Source of the DNA: Conexibacter woesei DSM 14684
GTDB taxonomy: Bacteria; Actinomycetota; Thermoleophilia; Solirubrobacterales; Solirubrobacteraceae
Length of the DNA stretch: 64,000 nt
Direction of reading: 5' to 3'
NCBI RefSeq assembly: GCF_000025265.1
Contig: NC_013739.1
Coordinates: forward strand, 1 to 64,000
Made by a program: the position numbers and the translations under genes. Numbering within the stretch: the first letter of the stretch is position 1; every line of letters begins with the position of its first letter. The notes beneath the pieces were generated by a model. The model was not told the origin of the DNA. It worked only from the letters and a program-made list of their open reading frames with translations, and made no database searches. Of the stretch, positions 24,438 to 31,558 are shown one piece after another.

Positions 24438-24899
24438 TCAGGCGGCGCGTCCCGCGGCGTTCGCCGCCTCCTCCGCGAGCTCGCCGAAGAGCGGCGCTCG
24501 CAGCGGGGCCTCGGCCGCCTGGTTGATGACCTGGTGGCCGCGGCCCGCGGAGATGACGATCGGTGCGCGCAGGTTCGCCGTGAAGCCCTCGAGCTGGTCG
24601 CTTGCCCGAACGGTGACATAGATGTCGGTCGCGGTGGGCTCCGCCAGGCCGAGCCGCTCGCGCTCCTCGTCGGCGAGCTCGACGGAATAGCCGCTGAAGA
24701 AGCGGCGCGGATCGGTCACCGGGACGGCCAGCGCGGGGTCCTCCAGCGAGTGCAGCCAGAGGAAGTCGGCGTCGGTCTCGCGCGCGACGAGCGCGAAGCG
24801 CCGGCTCTCGAAGCCGATCAGTCCGTGCGGGAACTCGATCACGCTGTCGGGCTCGACCTCGATCTGCCCGAAGCGCGTGCTGTCGATCGTGAGCGGCAA
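24438..24899 (-). CDS. fliW: Flagellar assembly factor FliW
   Basis: Binds CsrA, and flagellin, to couple flagellin translation to export. It is 153 aa from a TTG start with GAGGAG 8 nt upstream. Family motifs include VIEFPHGLIGFES, FLWLHSLEDPALAVPVTDP and ANLRAPIVISAGRGHQVI. It lies between flgL and csrA in the same operon, the same association as in Bacillus. Confidence 0.94.
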   Translation of the reverse strand: MPLTIDSTRFGQIEVEPDSVIEFPHGLIGFESRRFALVARETDADFLWLHSLEDPALAVPVTDPRRFFSGYSVELADEERERLGLAEPTATDIYVTVRASDQLEGFTANLRAPIVISAGRGHQVINQAAEAPLRAPLFGELAEEAANAAGRAA

Positions 24900-24930
24900 G
24901 GGAAGGTCTCCTCTTCGTCTTCGGCTTCGG

Positions 24931-25836
24931 CTAGCGGAGGAAGTCCATCAGGGAATTCTGCACGACGTTCGAGCCCGCCCGCAGCGCCATGTTGTACGCG
25001 GCCTGCTGCGTCGTGTACTCGATCAGCGTCTTGACCGTGTCGGCGTCCTCGACCTTCGACAGCAGCTCGATCGAGTTCTCCTCGAGGCTGCTGAGACGGC
25101 CGTCGGCGATCTCCATCCGGTTCGTGCGCGCGCCGACGTCGGCGCGGATCCCGTTGAGGACGTCGACGTTCGCGTCGAGGCGGGCGATGTCGGTGCCGCG
25201 CAGGTCGTCGCCTCTGCCCGCGCGCATGTTGTCGGCGATGTCGCGCAGGGTGTCGAGCAGTCTGTTGTCGCCCGCGGCCTGGCCGTTGCCGAAGAGGCCC
25301 GAGATGTCGGTGTTGACGTCGAGCTCGACGCCCGGCCCGATCTCGCGCTGAATTCTGTCGGTGTTGCCGTTGAACGTGTCCGGGCCGAGCAGCTGGTAAG
25401 GCTGTCTGTCGGTCGCGGTGCCCGCGAAGACGTAGCGGCCGGCGTACTGGATGTTCGCCTCCTGCTTGATCGTCTCGATCAGCTGGTCGACCTCGGAGGC
25501 GGCGGCGTCGCGCGCGGCCTGGCCGGCGGAGTCGGTGCCGACGCGGATCAGCAGCTCGCGGACGCGGTTGATCGCGTCGCCGATCTTGCCGAGCGCGGTG
25601 TCGCTCGCGTTCAGCCAGGCGGTCCCGTCGTCGACGTTCTTCTGGTACTGCTGCAGCCCGGCGACCTCGCCGTGCAGCCCGAGCGCCCGGCCGGTCCCGT
25701 ACGGGTCGTCGGACGGCTTCGTGATCTCCTTGCCCGACGACATCTTGCGCTGCAGCTGCGAGAGCTGGGCGAGGTCGCCCTGCAGATCCCGGACGGTCGT
25801 CCGGGCCGTCATCTGTGCGGTGATGCGCATGGCCAT
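24931..25836 (-). CDS. flgL: Flagellar hook-filament junction protein FlgL (HAP3)
   Basis: Flagellin-like adaptor between hook and filament, 301 aa. The N-terminal flagellin helix MAMRITAQMTARTTVRDLQGDLAQLSQLQRKM and SSGKEITKPSDDP are typical. The C-terminal half-coil ends TTQQAAYNMALRAGSNVVQNSLMDFLR. It starts two bases after flgK stops. The central domain is small. It is likely exported with a dedicated chaperone (FlgN-like gene upstream). Confidence 0.95.
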   Translation of the reverse strand: MAMRITAQMTARTTVRDLQGDLAQLSQLQRKMSSGKEITKPSDDPYGTGRALGLHGEVAGLQQYQKNVDDGTAWLNASDTALGKIGDAINRVRELLIRVGTDSAGQAARDAAASEVDQLIETIKQEANIQYAGRYVFAGTATDRQPYQLLGPDTFNGNTDRIQREIGPGVELDVNTDISGLFGNGQAAGDNRLLDTLRDIADNMRAGRGDDLRGTDIARLDANVDVLNGIRADVGARTNRMEIADGRLSSLEENSIELLSKVEDADTVKTLIEYTTQQAAYNMALRAGSNVVQNSLMDFLR

Positions 25837-25838
25837 GG

Positions 25839-27170
25839 CTAGAGTCCCACCCGTCCGGTCCGGTTGATCAGCGTGTCGAGCATCTCGTCGAGCGTCGACA
25901 TCGTCCGCGCCGACGCCTGGTAGCCGCGCTGGAAGCGGATCATGTTCGTCATCTCCTCGTCGGGGGAGACGCCCTGCACGCTCTGGCGGCGGTCGTCGAT
26001 GTTGTCGACGAGCGACTGCTGGATCGCCTCGGCGCTGGAGGCTCTGCGCACGACGCTGCCGACCTCGGAGACGAGCGCCGAGTACGTTCTGTTGATCGAG
26101 CCGTTGCGCAGCTGCGCGATCGCGTTCGCGACGTCGTTTCTGCCTCTGTCGGCGGTGCTGCCGGCGACGACGGTCGCGGCCGTCGCGACGACGCTGATTC
26201 TGTCTGCGGTCGTGCCGGCGGGGGCGAAGAAGTCGACGCCGCCGGGCGCTCTGTGGAGCGCGTTGACTCTCGCGACGAGGTCGGCGGCGACGGTGTCGAG
26301 TCTGTCGCGGAAGCTCAGCGCGGGGCCGGTCGGCGAGGCGAGGTCTCTCAGCGCGCCGAGCTTGCCGTCTCTGGAGGTCAGCGTCTGCGGCCACGTGTAG
26401 CCGCCGGCGGCAGCCGGGTCGACGAGCGTGACGCCGCCGAACTCGACTCTGACCGAGCCGTCGCCGACGTCGGTGACCGACACCTGCGACAGCTCGGAGA
26501 GTCTGTCGATCAGGAGGTCGCGGCGGTCCATCAGGTCGTTCGGCACCTGGCCGACCGTGACCGCGTGCGCGATCGTTCTGTTCAGCTGCGCGAGCTCCTG
26601 CGCCCAGATGTCGACGTCGCCGGCCGGGCCGGTGATCTCGTCGTACTTGCCCTGCGCCTGCGCCGCGACTCTCGTCAGCTGCGCGTGGACGGTCTGGAAG
26701 GCGCCCGCGAGGGTGTTCGCCATCTCGATCACGGCCGTGCGCGCCGCGGAGCCCTCCTCGGGCGCGCTGGCGAGCGCGCTCCAGGCGTCCCAGAATCTGC
26801 CGAGCAGCGCGTTGATGCCGCTGGAGCTGGGCTCGCCGAACGACAGCTCCACCTGCTCGAGCGACTGCGTCCGCGCGGAGGCGTCGCCGAGCTGCATGTT
26901 CGTGCCGCGGAACTGGAGGTCGAGGAAGCTGTCGCGGATGCGGCGGATCCCGAGCACGTCGACGCCGGTGCCGAGCTGGGCGCCAAGTCCGGTGGTGCCG
27001 GAGTTGGTCGGGAGGCGGAGCGCGCTCATCGCGCCGAAGATCGCCTCTTGGCGGGAGAACCCGGGCGTGTTCGCGTTGGCGACGTTGTGGCCCGTCGTGT
27101 TGAGGGCCTGCTGGTGGGCGATCAGGCCGCGCAGCGAGGTCTGCAGGCCCATGAAGGAGGAGATCGGCAT
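25839..27170 (-). CDS. flgK: Flagellar hook-associated protein FlgK (HAP1)
   Basis: Junction protein of 443 aa. The N-terminal rod/hook motif is LIAHQQALNTTGHNVANANTPGFSRQE and the C-terminal motif is VSPDEEMTNMIRFQRGYQASARTMSTLDEMLDTLINRTG, both diagnostic of FlgK. The middle region has a shorter D2/D3 than E. coli FlgK (547 aa). It contains many AGA arginine codons. It follows the FlgN-like chaperone gene by nine bases. Confidence 0.95.
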   Translation of the reverse strand: MPISSFMGLQTSLRGLIAHQQALNTTGHNVANANTPGFSRQEAIFGAMSALRLPTNSGTTGLGAQLGTGVDVLGIRRIRDSFLDLQFRGTNMQLGDASARTQSLEQVELSFGEPSSSGINALLGRFWDAWSALASAPEEGSAARTAVIEMANTLAGAFQTVHAQLTRVAAQAQGKYDEITGPAGDVDIWAQELAQLNRTIAHAVTVGQVPNDLMDRRDLLIDRLSELSQVSVTDVGDGSVRVEFGGVTLVDPAAAGGYTWPQTLTSRDGKLGALRDLASPTGPALSFRDRLDTVAADLVARVNALHRAPGGVDFFAPAGTTADRISVVATAATVVAGSTADRGRNDVANAIAQLRNGSINRTYSALVSEVGSVVRRASSAEAIQQSLVDNIDDRRQSVQGVSPDEEMTNMIRFQRGYQASARTMSTLDEMLDTLINRTGRVGL

Positions 27171-27179
27171 CGATGGGCC

Positions 27180-27731
27180 TCAGGCGTGAAGGTCGAGGGC
27201 GTGGTGACCCGGCAGCGGCGCCGCCGGCATGGTGTTGCGCCCGCCGCCCTGCTCGTAGCCGAGCGCGGTGACGGGTTCGATCAGGTTCAGCAGGTGGTCG
27301 AGGAAGGCGAGCTCCTGCCGCATCAGCGCCTGGTTGGAGGCGTGACGAGCGGACAGCTCGGACAGCAGCCCCTGCAGCTCGGCGCTGCGGGACGCCGCGA
27401 TCTGCGCCTCGGCGGGGCCCATCAGCAGCGTGATCCGCGTGATCGTCACTTCGGCCGGCGACAGCCGCAGCGCGGCCCCGGCGCGTGCGAGCAGCCGTGC
27501 GCGCTCGTCCTCGATCCGAGTGCGTCGCTCCAGCTCTGCCTGGAACGCGGTGATCTGGCGCACGACCGCGTCGACGTCGCGCTCGGCGATCGCGGCGGCC
27601 TGTGCCATCGCGATCTCCAGCAGGCGTGCGGCGGAGGTGATCTGCGCGTCGAGGTGGGCGACCACGTCGTTGGTCAGCAGCGGGTCGACCGGCAGGCCGG
27701 TGCCGCCGTGCGGGAGAGCGGTGGCGCTCAC
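27180..27731 (-). CDS. flgN: FlgN-like flagellar export chaperone
   Basis: Mostly helical protein of 183 aa. Long amphipathic helices (LTNDVVAHLDAQITSAARLLEIAMAQ, then RDVDAVVRQITAFQAELERRTRIEDERARLL) match the FlgN fold, which escorts FlgK and FlgL to the export gate. The position directly upstream of flgK supports the call. The last 25 residues are Pro/Gly/His-rich. No flgM is seen beside it, which is often the case in other bacteria. Confidence 0.7.
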   Translation of the reverse strand: MSATALPHGGTGLPVDPLLTNDVVAHLDAQITSAARLLEIAMAQAAAIAERDVDAVVRQITAFQAELERRTRIEDERARLLARAGAALRLSPAEVTITRITLLMGPAEAQIAASRSAELQGLLSELSARHASNQALMRQELAFLDHLLNLIEPVTALGYEQGGGRNTMPAAPLPGHHALDLHA

Positions 27732-28024
27732 GTCGTCGTCTCCTTCTTCGCCGGTGCGATCGCGTCGGTCATCTGGCGCGCGAGCCCGAGCCCGCCCGCG
27801 TCCATCACGCCGTCGGCGAGCGTCTGGGGGAGCATGCTCGCGTACGGCGAGTCGCCGCCCATCGCGCTTCTGGCCGACTCGGCCATCTGCGTCGTGAGCT
27901 GCTGCACGAGCATCTGCTCGAAGCCGAGCGCGGCGCTGTACGTGTCGCGCCGGACGGGCGGGGCGTCGCGGATGTCGGCCGGCAGCTGCGCCGCGTCGAC
28001 CGGGGGAAGGCCGCCGATGCTCAT
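27728..28024 (-). CDS. flgJ: Rod-binding protein (FlgJ N-terminal domain only)
   Basis: Protein of 98 aa with the rod-binding core ALGFEQMLVQQLTTQMAESAR and SPYASMLPQTLADGVMDAGGLGLARQM. It equals only the N-terminal half of enterobacterial FlgJ; the muramidase half is absent. A separate lytic transglycosylase is encoded at 45867. It overlaps both flgN and flgG start/stop codons, so it is tightly coupled to them. Confidence 0.88.
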   Translation of the reverse strand: MSIGGLPPVDAAQLPADIRDAPPVRRDTYSAALGFEQMLVQQLTTQMAESARSAMGGDSPYASMLPQTLADGVMDAGGLGLARQMTDAIAPAKKETTT

Positions 28025-28761
28025 CAGCGCTTCACCTGGTTGGCGACTTCGAGCATCTGGTCCTGCATGTGGATCGCTCTGCTCGCGAGCTGGAAGGCGC
28101 GCTGCGCGTTCATCATGTCGACCATCGCGTCGGACATGTCGACGTTGGAGCCCTCGAGCGTGCCCTGGCGCAGCGTCGCGCCGTTGGTCGCCGTGGCGGC
28201 GCCGCTCTCCGGCGTGACCGCGAAGCGGTTGTCGCCGAGCGCGCGCAGGCCGTCGGGCGAGGTCACCGTGACAAGCTGGATGCGGCCGATCTGCTGCCCG
28301 TCGTTGACGCGCACGGTGCCGTCGGCGCCGATCGCGATTCTGTCGATCGGCGTGTTGCGCGGGACGGTGACCGGCGGCGACAGCAGCAGGCCGTCGCTGC
28401 TCGTGACGCGGCCGAGCGGGTCGAGCCGGAAGCTGCCGTCGCGCGTCAGCGCGATCCCGCCGTCGGCTCTGCGCAGCTGGAAGAAGCCGGAGCCCTCGAT
28501 CGAGACGTCGAGCGGCTGGTCAGTCGTCAGCACCGCGCCCTGCTGCTGGGAGCGGCCGATGAACGACGCGGCCGAGCCGGCGCCGGCGGTGACCGTCTCG
28601 CCGGCCTGGTCGCCCTGCGAGTTGTAGAGCAGGTCGCGGAACCCGACGCGGACGCCCTTGTAGCCGGGCGTCGAGATGTTGGCGAGGTCGTTCGACACGC
28701 CGTCGATCCGCTGCTGCTGCGCTGCCATGCCGGCGGCCGCCGAATAGAGGCCTTGGAGCAT
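28024..28761 (-). CDS. flgG: Flagellar distal rod protein FlgG
   Basis: Rod protein of 245 aa. The N-terminus MLQGLYSAAAGMAAQQQRIDGVSNDLANISTPGYKG and the C-terminus LEGSNVDMSDAMVDMMNAQRAFQLASRAIHMQDQMLEVANQ are those of FlgG. Central motifs include DQPLDVSIEGSGFFQL. It is the first gene of the minus-strand operon running to csrA and has its own sigma-28-like promoter at 28854-28880. Confidence 0.92.
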   Translation of the reverse strand: MLQGLYSAAAGMAAQQQRIDGVSNDLANISTPGYKGVRVGFRDLLYNSQGDQAGETVTAGAGSAASFIGRSQQQGAVLTTDQPLDVSIEGSGFFQLRRADGGIALTRDGSFRLDPLGRVTSSDGLLLSPPVTVPRNTPIDRIAIGADGTVRVNDGQQIGRIQLVTVTSPDGLRALGDNRFAVTPESGAATATNGATLRQGTLEGSNVDMSDAMVDMMNAQRAFQLASRAIHMQDQMLEVANQVKR

Positions 28762-28853
28762 CCCTGTCCTCGAGCGTTGGAGGTCGTATGCGGGTTCGGA
28801 GCCCGGCCTCCGCAGCGTGCGGTCCAGCGCGTCGGCTCCGTGTTCGTCCCTGG

Positions 28854-28880
28854 TGATCGGACGCCGTGCGGCGGACTTGA
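28854..28880 (-). promoter_or_regulatory. Sigma-28 (FliA) promoter for the flgG-csrA operon
   Basis: On the minus strand the sequence reads TCAAGTCC (28880-28873), 11 nt, TCCGATCA (28861-28854). This matches the sigma-28 consensus TAAAGTTT-N11-GCCGATAA with the exact spacer. It is 92 nt upstream of the flgG start, inside the 127-bp gap after flgF. Confidence 0.7.
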
Positions 28881-28888
28881 GCCGATCG

Positions 28889-29587
28889 CTAGAAGGAGCC
28901 GCCGGTCGCGTTGCCGACCTGAGTCGACGTGCGGCGCAGCGTGTCGTCGATCGTCGTGATCACCTTCTGGCCGGCCTCGTAGGCGCGGAAGGAGGCGATC
29001 ATGTCGACCATCGTGCGGGTCGGGTCGATGCCCGAGCCTTCGAGCGCGCCGATCTCGACCTGGCCGGTGGCCTGGCCGCCAGCGGCGCCCGTGAAGTAGT
29101 TGTCGCCCTCCTTACGGGCGTTGGCGAGCGCGAAGACGCCGACGCTGCCGGGTCTCACATGGCCTCTCGCGTCGAGCTGCACCGGCTGGCCGCCGGGACC
29201 GAGCACGGGACGGCCGAGCTGGTCGATCAGCTGACCCTGCGGCGAGGCGCTGAACTGGCCGTTGCGGGTGTAGCGCACGCCCTCCGGCGTCTGCACGCCG
29301 AACCAGCCCTCGCCGACGATCGCGAGATCGAGCGGCTCCTCGGTGACGCGCGTCGCCTGCGGTCTGAGGTCGGTGACCTTCGAGTCCGCGTAGGCGCCGG
29401 TGCCGAGCGGCCCGATCACCTGGCCGGTGTTCGAGTTCGACAGCAGCAGGTCGCCGAAGCTCGCCTGCGTGATGCGGTCGGCCTTGTAGCCGGGGGTGGA
29501 GGCGTTCGCGAGGTCGTTCGCGATCGCGTCCTGCCGCATCTGCTCGGCGATCATGCCCGAGGCGGCGATGTAGAGACCACGCTCCAT
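28889..29587 (-). CDS. flgF: Flagellar basal-body rod protein FlgF
   Basis: FlgF/FlgG-family rod protein of 232 aa. The start MERGLYIAASGMIAEQMRQDAIANDLANASTPGYKAD and the end GSGIDPTRTMVDMIASFRAYEAGQKVITTIDDTLRR are typical. The central EEPLDLAIVGEGWFGVQ matches the FlgF/G core. It could equally be called a second FlgG; position upstream of flgG and shorter length favour FlgF. It is transcribed from a sigma-28-like promoter at 29596-29622. Confidence 0.88.
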   Translation of the reverse strand: MERGLYIAASGMIAEQMRQDAIANDLANASTPGYKADRITQASFGDLLLSNSNTGQVIGPLGTGAYADSKVTDLRPQATRVTEEPLDLAIVGEGWFGVQTPEGVRYTRNGQFSASPQGQLIDQLGRPVLGPGGQPVQLDARGHVRPGSVGVFALANARKEGDNYFTGAAGGQATGQVEIGALEGSGIDPTRTMVDMIASFRAYEAGQKVITTIDDTLRRTSTQVGNATGGSF

Positions 29588-29595
29588 GCTCGGTG

Positions 29596-29622
29596 TGGTC
29601 GGCCGCGACTTGGCAGACTTGA
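29596..29622 (-). promoter_or_regulatory. Sigma-28 (FliA) promoter for flgF
   Basis: Minus strand reads TCAAGTCT (29622-29615), 11 nt, GCCGACCA (29603-29596). The predicted [16 protein letters not shown] only a few bases before the flgF ATG at 29587, so the leader is very short. The spacer is the same 11 nt as in the other copies. Confidence 0.65.
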
Positions 29623-29710
29623 GGTGCTTCGCATTGCGAGTTCCACGGCGGCGTCCGCCTGTTCTCCCCGTTCTGGGAACTCGCGGTCCCGTTTGCGACA
29701 CTTGCGCTGG

Positions 29711-30304
29711 ATGCAGCCGATCGCCGTCGACGCCCTGCTGCTGCGCTCCGCCGCGCCCGACCTCGTGCTGTCGGCGGGCCGCTCGCTCGCCGCGCGGGTG
29801 CTCGAGCGCGGCCCGCACGGCGTCGGGATCCTCAACCTCGCCGGCGCGATCGTGACGGCGGAGCTGCCCGAGCACGTGCAGCCGGGCGACCGCCTGCGGC
29901 TGATCGTGCGCGAGACGACGAGCGAGCGCGTGCTGCTGCAGATCGCGCCCCAGCAGCAGGCGGCGACGCCGGGGCTGGTGCCGCCGGCGCCCGGCGACGT
30001 GCGGCTGCCCGGCGGTGGGCACGTCGCGGTGGTGGAGCGAGAGGGCGGCGGCGGCGCGGGCTCCGACGAGGCGTCCGGCGCGGTGACGCTGCGCCTGGAG
30101 CTGCCGGCGCTCGGCGCAGTCGAGCTGCGTGTGGCACTCGACGCGGGCGGCGTGCGCGCTCGGGCGGCGCTCGCCGCCGGTCTGCCGCTGGAGTTGGGCG
30201 GCAAGCGAGCGGCGGAGCTGCGGGCGGCGCTGGTGCGCGCTGCCGGCAGGCCGGCGGAGGTCGCGGTCGTCCCGCGGCGCGACCCCCTCGACGTCTATGC
30301 CTGA
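29711..30304 (+). CDS. FliK-like / hook-length-related hypothetical protein
   Basis: Protein of 197 aa, divergent from flgF. It starts MQPIAVDALLLRSAAPDLVLSAGRSLAARVLERGPHGVGILNL and has a beta-rich pattern (VTAELPEHVQPGDRLRLIVRE, VLLQIAPQQQ). This recalls the segment of some hook-length-control (FliK-family) proteins just before the conserved C-terminal Flg_hook domain. The match is weak. No signal peptide or membrane helix. It overlaps the next small gene by eight bases. A true FliK lies at 46598, so this is a second, uncharacterised protein. Confidence 0.5.
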   Translation: MQPIAVDALLLRSAAPDLVLSAGRSLAARVLERGPHGVGILNLAGAIVTAELPEHVQPGDRLRLIVRETTSERVLLQIAPQQQAATPGLVPPAPGDVRLPGGGHVAVVEREGGGGAGSDEASGAVTLRLELPALGAVELRVALDAGGVRARAALAAGLPLELGGKRAAELRAALVRAAGRPAEVAVVPRRDPLDVYA

Positions 30305-30473
30305 CCGCGTCCCGCAGCAGGACGCGGAGTTGGCGGCGCTGCTGGCCCGGCTCGCGCTCGACGACCTTCCCGAACCGCTCGTGCGCGCGGTCGTCGAGTC
30401 GCTGGAGTGGGCCGTGCGGCTCGACCGCGAGGCGGCGAGCCGCGTCGAGCGCGGACCTACGCGACCTCGCTGA
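30297..30473 (+). CDS. Small hypothetical protein in the flagellar cluster
   Basis: A 58-aa open frame starting at the ATG 30297, overlapping the preceding gene by eight bases (translational coupling is plausible). The sequence is acidic to neutral and helical (DAELAALLARLALDDLPEPL, VRAVVESLEWAVRLD). I do not recognise it. It converges with fliA and overlaps its 3' end by 17 bases. GC-rich third positions support coding. Confidence 0.45.
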   Translation: MPDRVPQQDAELAALLARLALDDLPEPLVRAVVESLEWAVRLDREAASRVERGPTRPR

Positions 30474-31269
30474 AGAGGACGGAGTCGGCGATCAGCTCTT
30501 CCTTCAGCATCCGCTTGAGCTGGCCGTGGATCTGGCAGACGCGGCTCTCGGAGACGCCGAGGATGCCGCCGATCTCACGCAGCGTCAGGTTCTTGACGTA
30601 GAGCAGGACCGCGACCTCGCGCTCGCGGCGGGGAAGCCGCTCGAACGCCTCGCGGAAGCGCATCTTCGCCTGGTCGCGCGCGGTGTGGTGCTCGGGATCG
30701 GCGAAGCGGTCCTCGCTGACGAGCGTGTCGATCCGCTCGATCGCCGTCTCGTCGTCGCTGAGCACGAGCGTGTTGAGCGAGGTGACGTCGGAGGCGACGA
30801 TCTCGTCCTCGCGGGCACGCAGCTCGGCTGGCGTCGTGCCAAGCGCCCCTGCCAGCTCCTCACGAGAGGGCCGCCGGCTGTGGACGCCGATGAAGTGCTC
30901 GCGGGCCTGGTTGATGTCCCGCTCCCAGCGGCGCAGCGAGCGCGGGGCCCAGTCCTGGCGGCGCAGCTCGTCGAGCACGGCGCCGTGGATGCGCGTCCAG
31001 GAGAACTGCTCCAGCGTCGCGCCCTTTTCCGGGTCGTAGCGCTCGATCGAGTGGATCAGCGCCTCCAGCCCACAGGAGATGAAGTCCTCGACCTCGCAGC
31101 GCGCGGGGATCTCGCGGACCTTCTTGTAGACGATGTACTTGACCATCGGGGCGAAGGTGAGCACGAGCCGGTCGCGCACCGCGCGGTCGCCGCTCTCCTT
31201 GTACTGCCGCCAGAGCGCCAACGCATCTTCTGCGGAGATGCGGTTGTGACGCCTCGTGTCGAGCTTCAT
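30457..31269 (-). CDS. fliA: Flagellar sigma factor FliA (sigma-28)
   Basis: Alternative sigma factor of 270 aa of the FliA/WhiG type. Region 2 includes RDRLVLTFAPMVKYIVYKKV, CEVEDFISCGLEALIHSIERYDP and the promoter-melting ATLEQFSWTRIHGAVLDELRRQDW. Region 4 has the helix-turn-helix LTLREIGGILGVSESRVCQIHGQLKRMLKEEL that reads the -35. AGGAAGG lies 10 nt upstream of the ATG. Multiple copies of the sigma-28 motif in this window are its likely targets. No FlgM anti-sigma gene is visible. Confidence 0.94.
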   Translation of the reverse strand: MKLDTRRHNRISAEDALALWRQYKESGDRAVRDRLVLTFAPMVKYIVYKKVREIPARCEVEDFISCGLEALIHSIERYDPEKGATLEQFSWTRIHGAVLDELRRQDWAPRSLRRWERDINQAREHFIGVHSRRPSREELAGALGTTPAELRAREDEIVASDVTSLNTLVLSDDETAIERIDTLVSEDRFADPEHHTARDQAKMRFREAFERLPRREREVAVLLYVKNLTLREIGGILGVSESRVCQIHGQLKRMLKEELIADSVLFSEVA

Positions 31270-31328
31270 TGCTCAGGTGCCTTCCTGGGGGTTCGAGGGA
31301 CGACGCTGCGGTTCGGCTTGCGCGGCAG

Positions 31329-31355
31329 GTATCGGACGTCCCGGACGGCACCTGG
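31329..31355 (-). promoter_or_regulatory. Weak sigma-28-like promoter before fliA
   Basis: Minus strand reads CCAGGTGC (31355-31348), 11 nt, TCCGATAC (31336-31329). The -10 is good but the -35 is a poor match, so this is a weak candidate for FliA autoregulation. It lies 60 nt upstream of the fliA start. Confidence 0.3.
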
Positions 31356-31499
31356 ATAGCCCGAATTGAGTACGAGACCCCCAACATCCGTCCAGGAAAC
31401 CCGCTTAGGGGACATAACGCCGTTTGGGATCGGACCAACGCGGATGCGCCGAAAAACTCCCGTTTGCTGGCACTTTCCTGCCCGCGGAAGCTTTTCTGC

Positions 31500-31526
31500 T
31501 CAGGAGTTGTCGACCGTGGTCGATCA
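31500..31526 (+). promoter_or_regulatory. Sigma-28 (FliA) promoter for the glycosyltransferase gene
   Basis: TCAGGAGT (31500-31507), 11 nt, GTCGATCA (31519-31526), ending 32 nt before the ATG at 31559. It has the same spacer and GATCA end as the other cluster promoters, with two mismatches in the -35. The rest of the 289-bp gap between fliA and this gene shows no further gene. Confidence 0.6.
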
Positions 31527-31558
31527 CCTCGGATGTTCGCCCCCTCGAAGGAGCCCCC

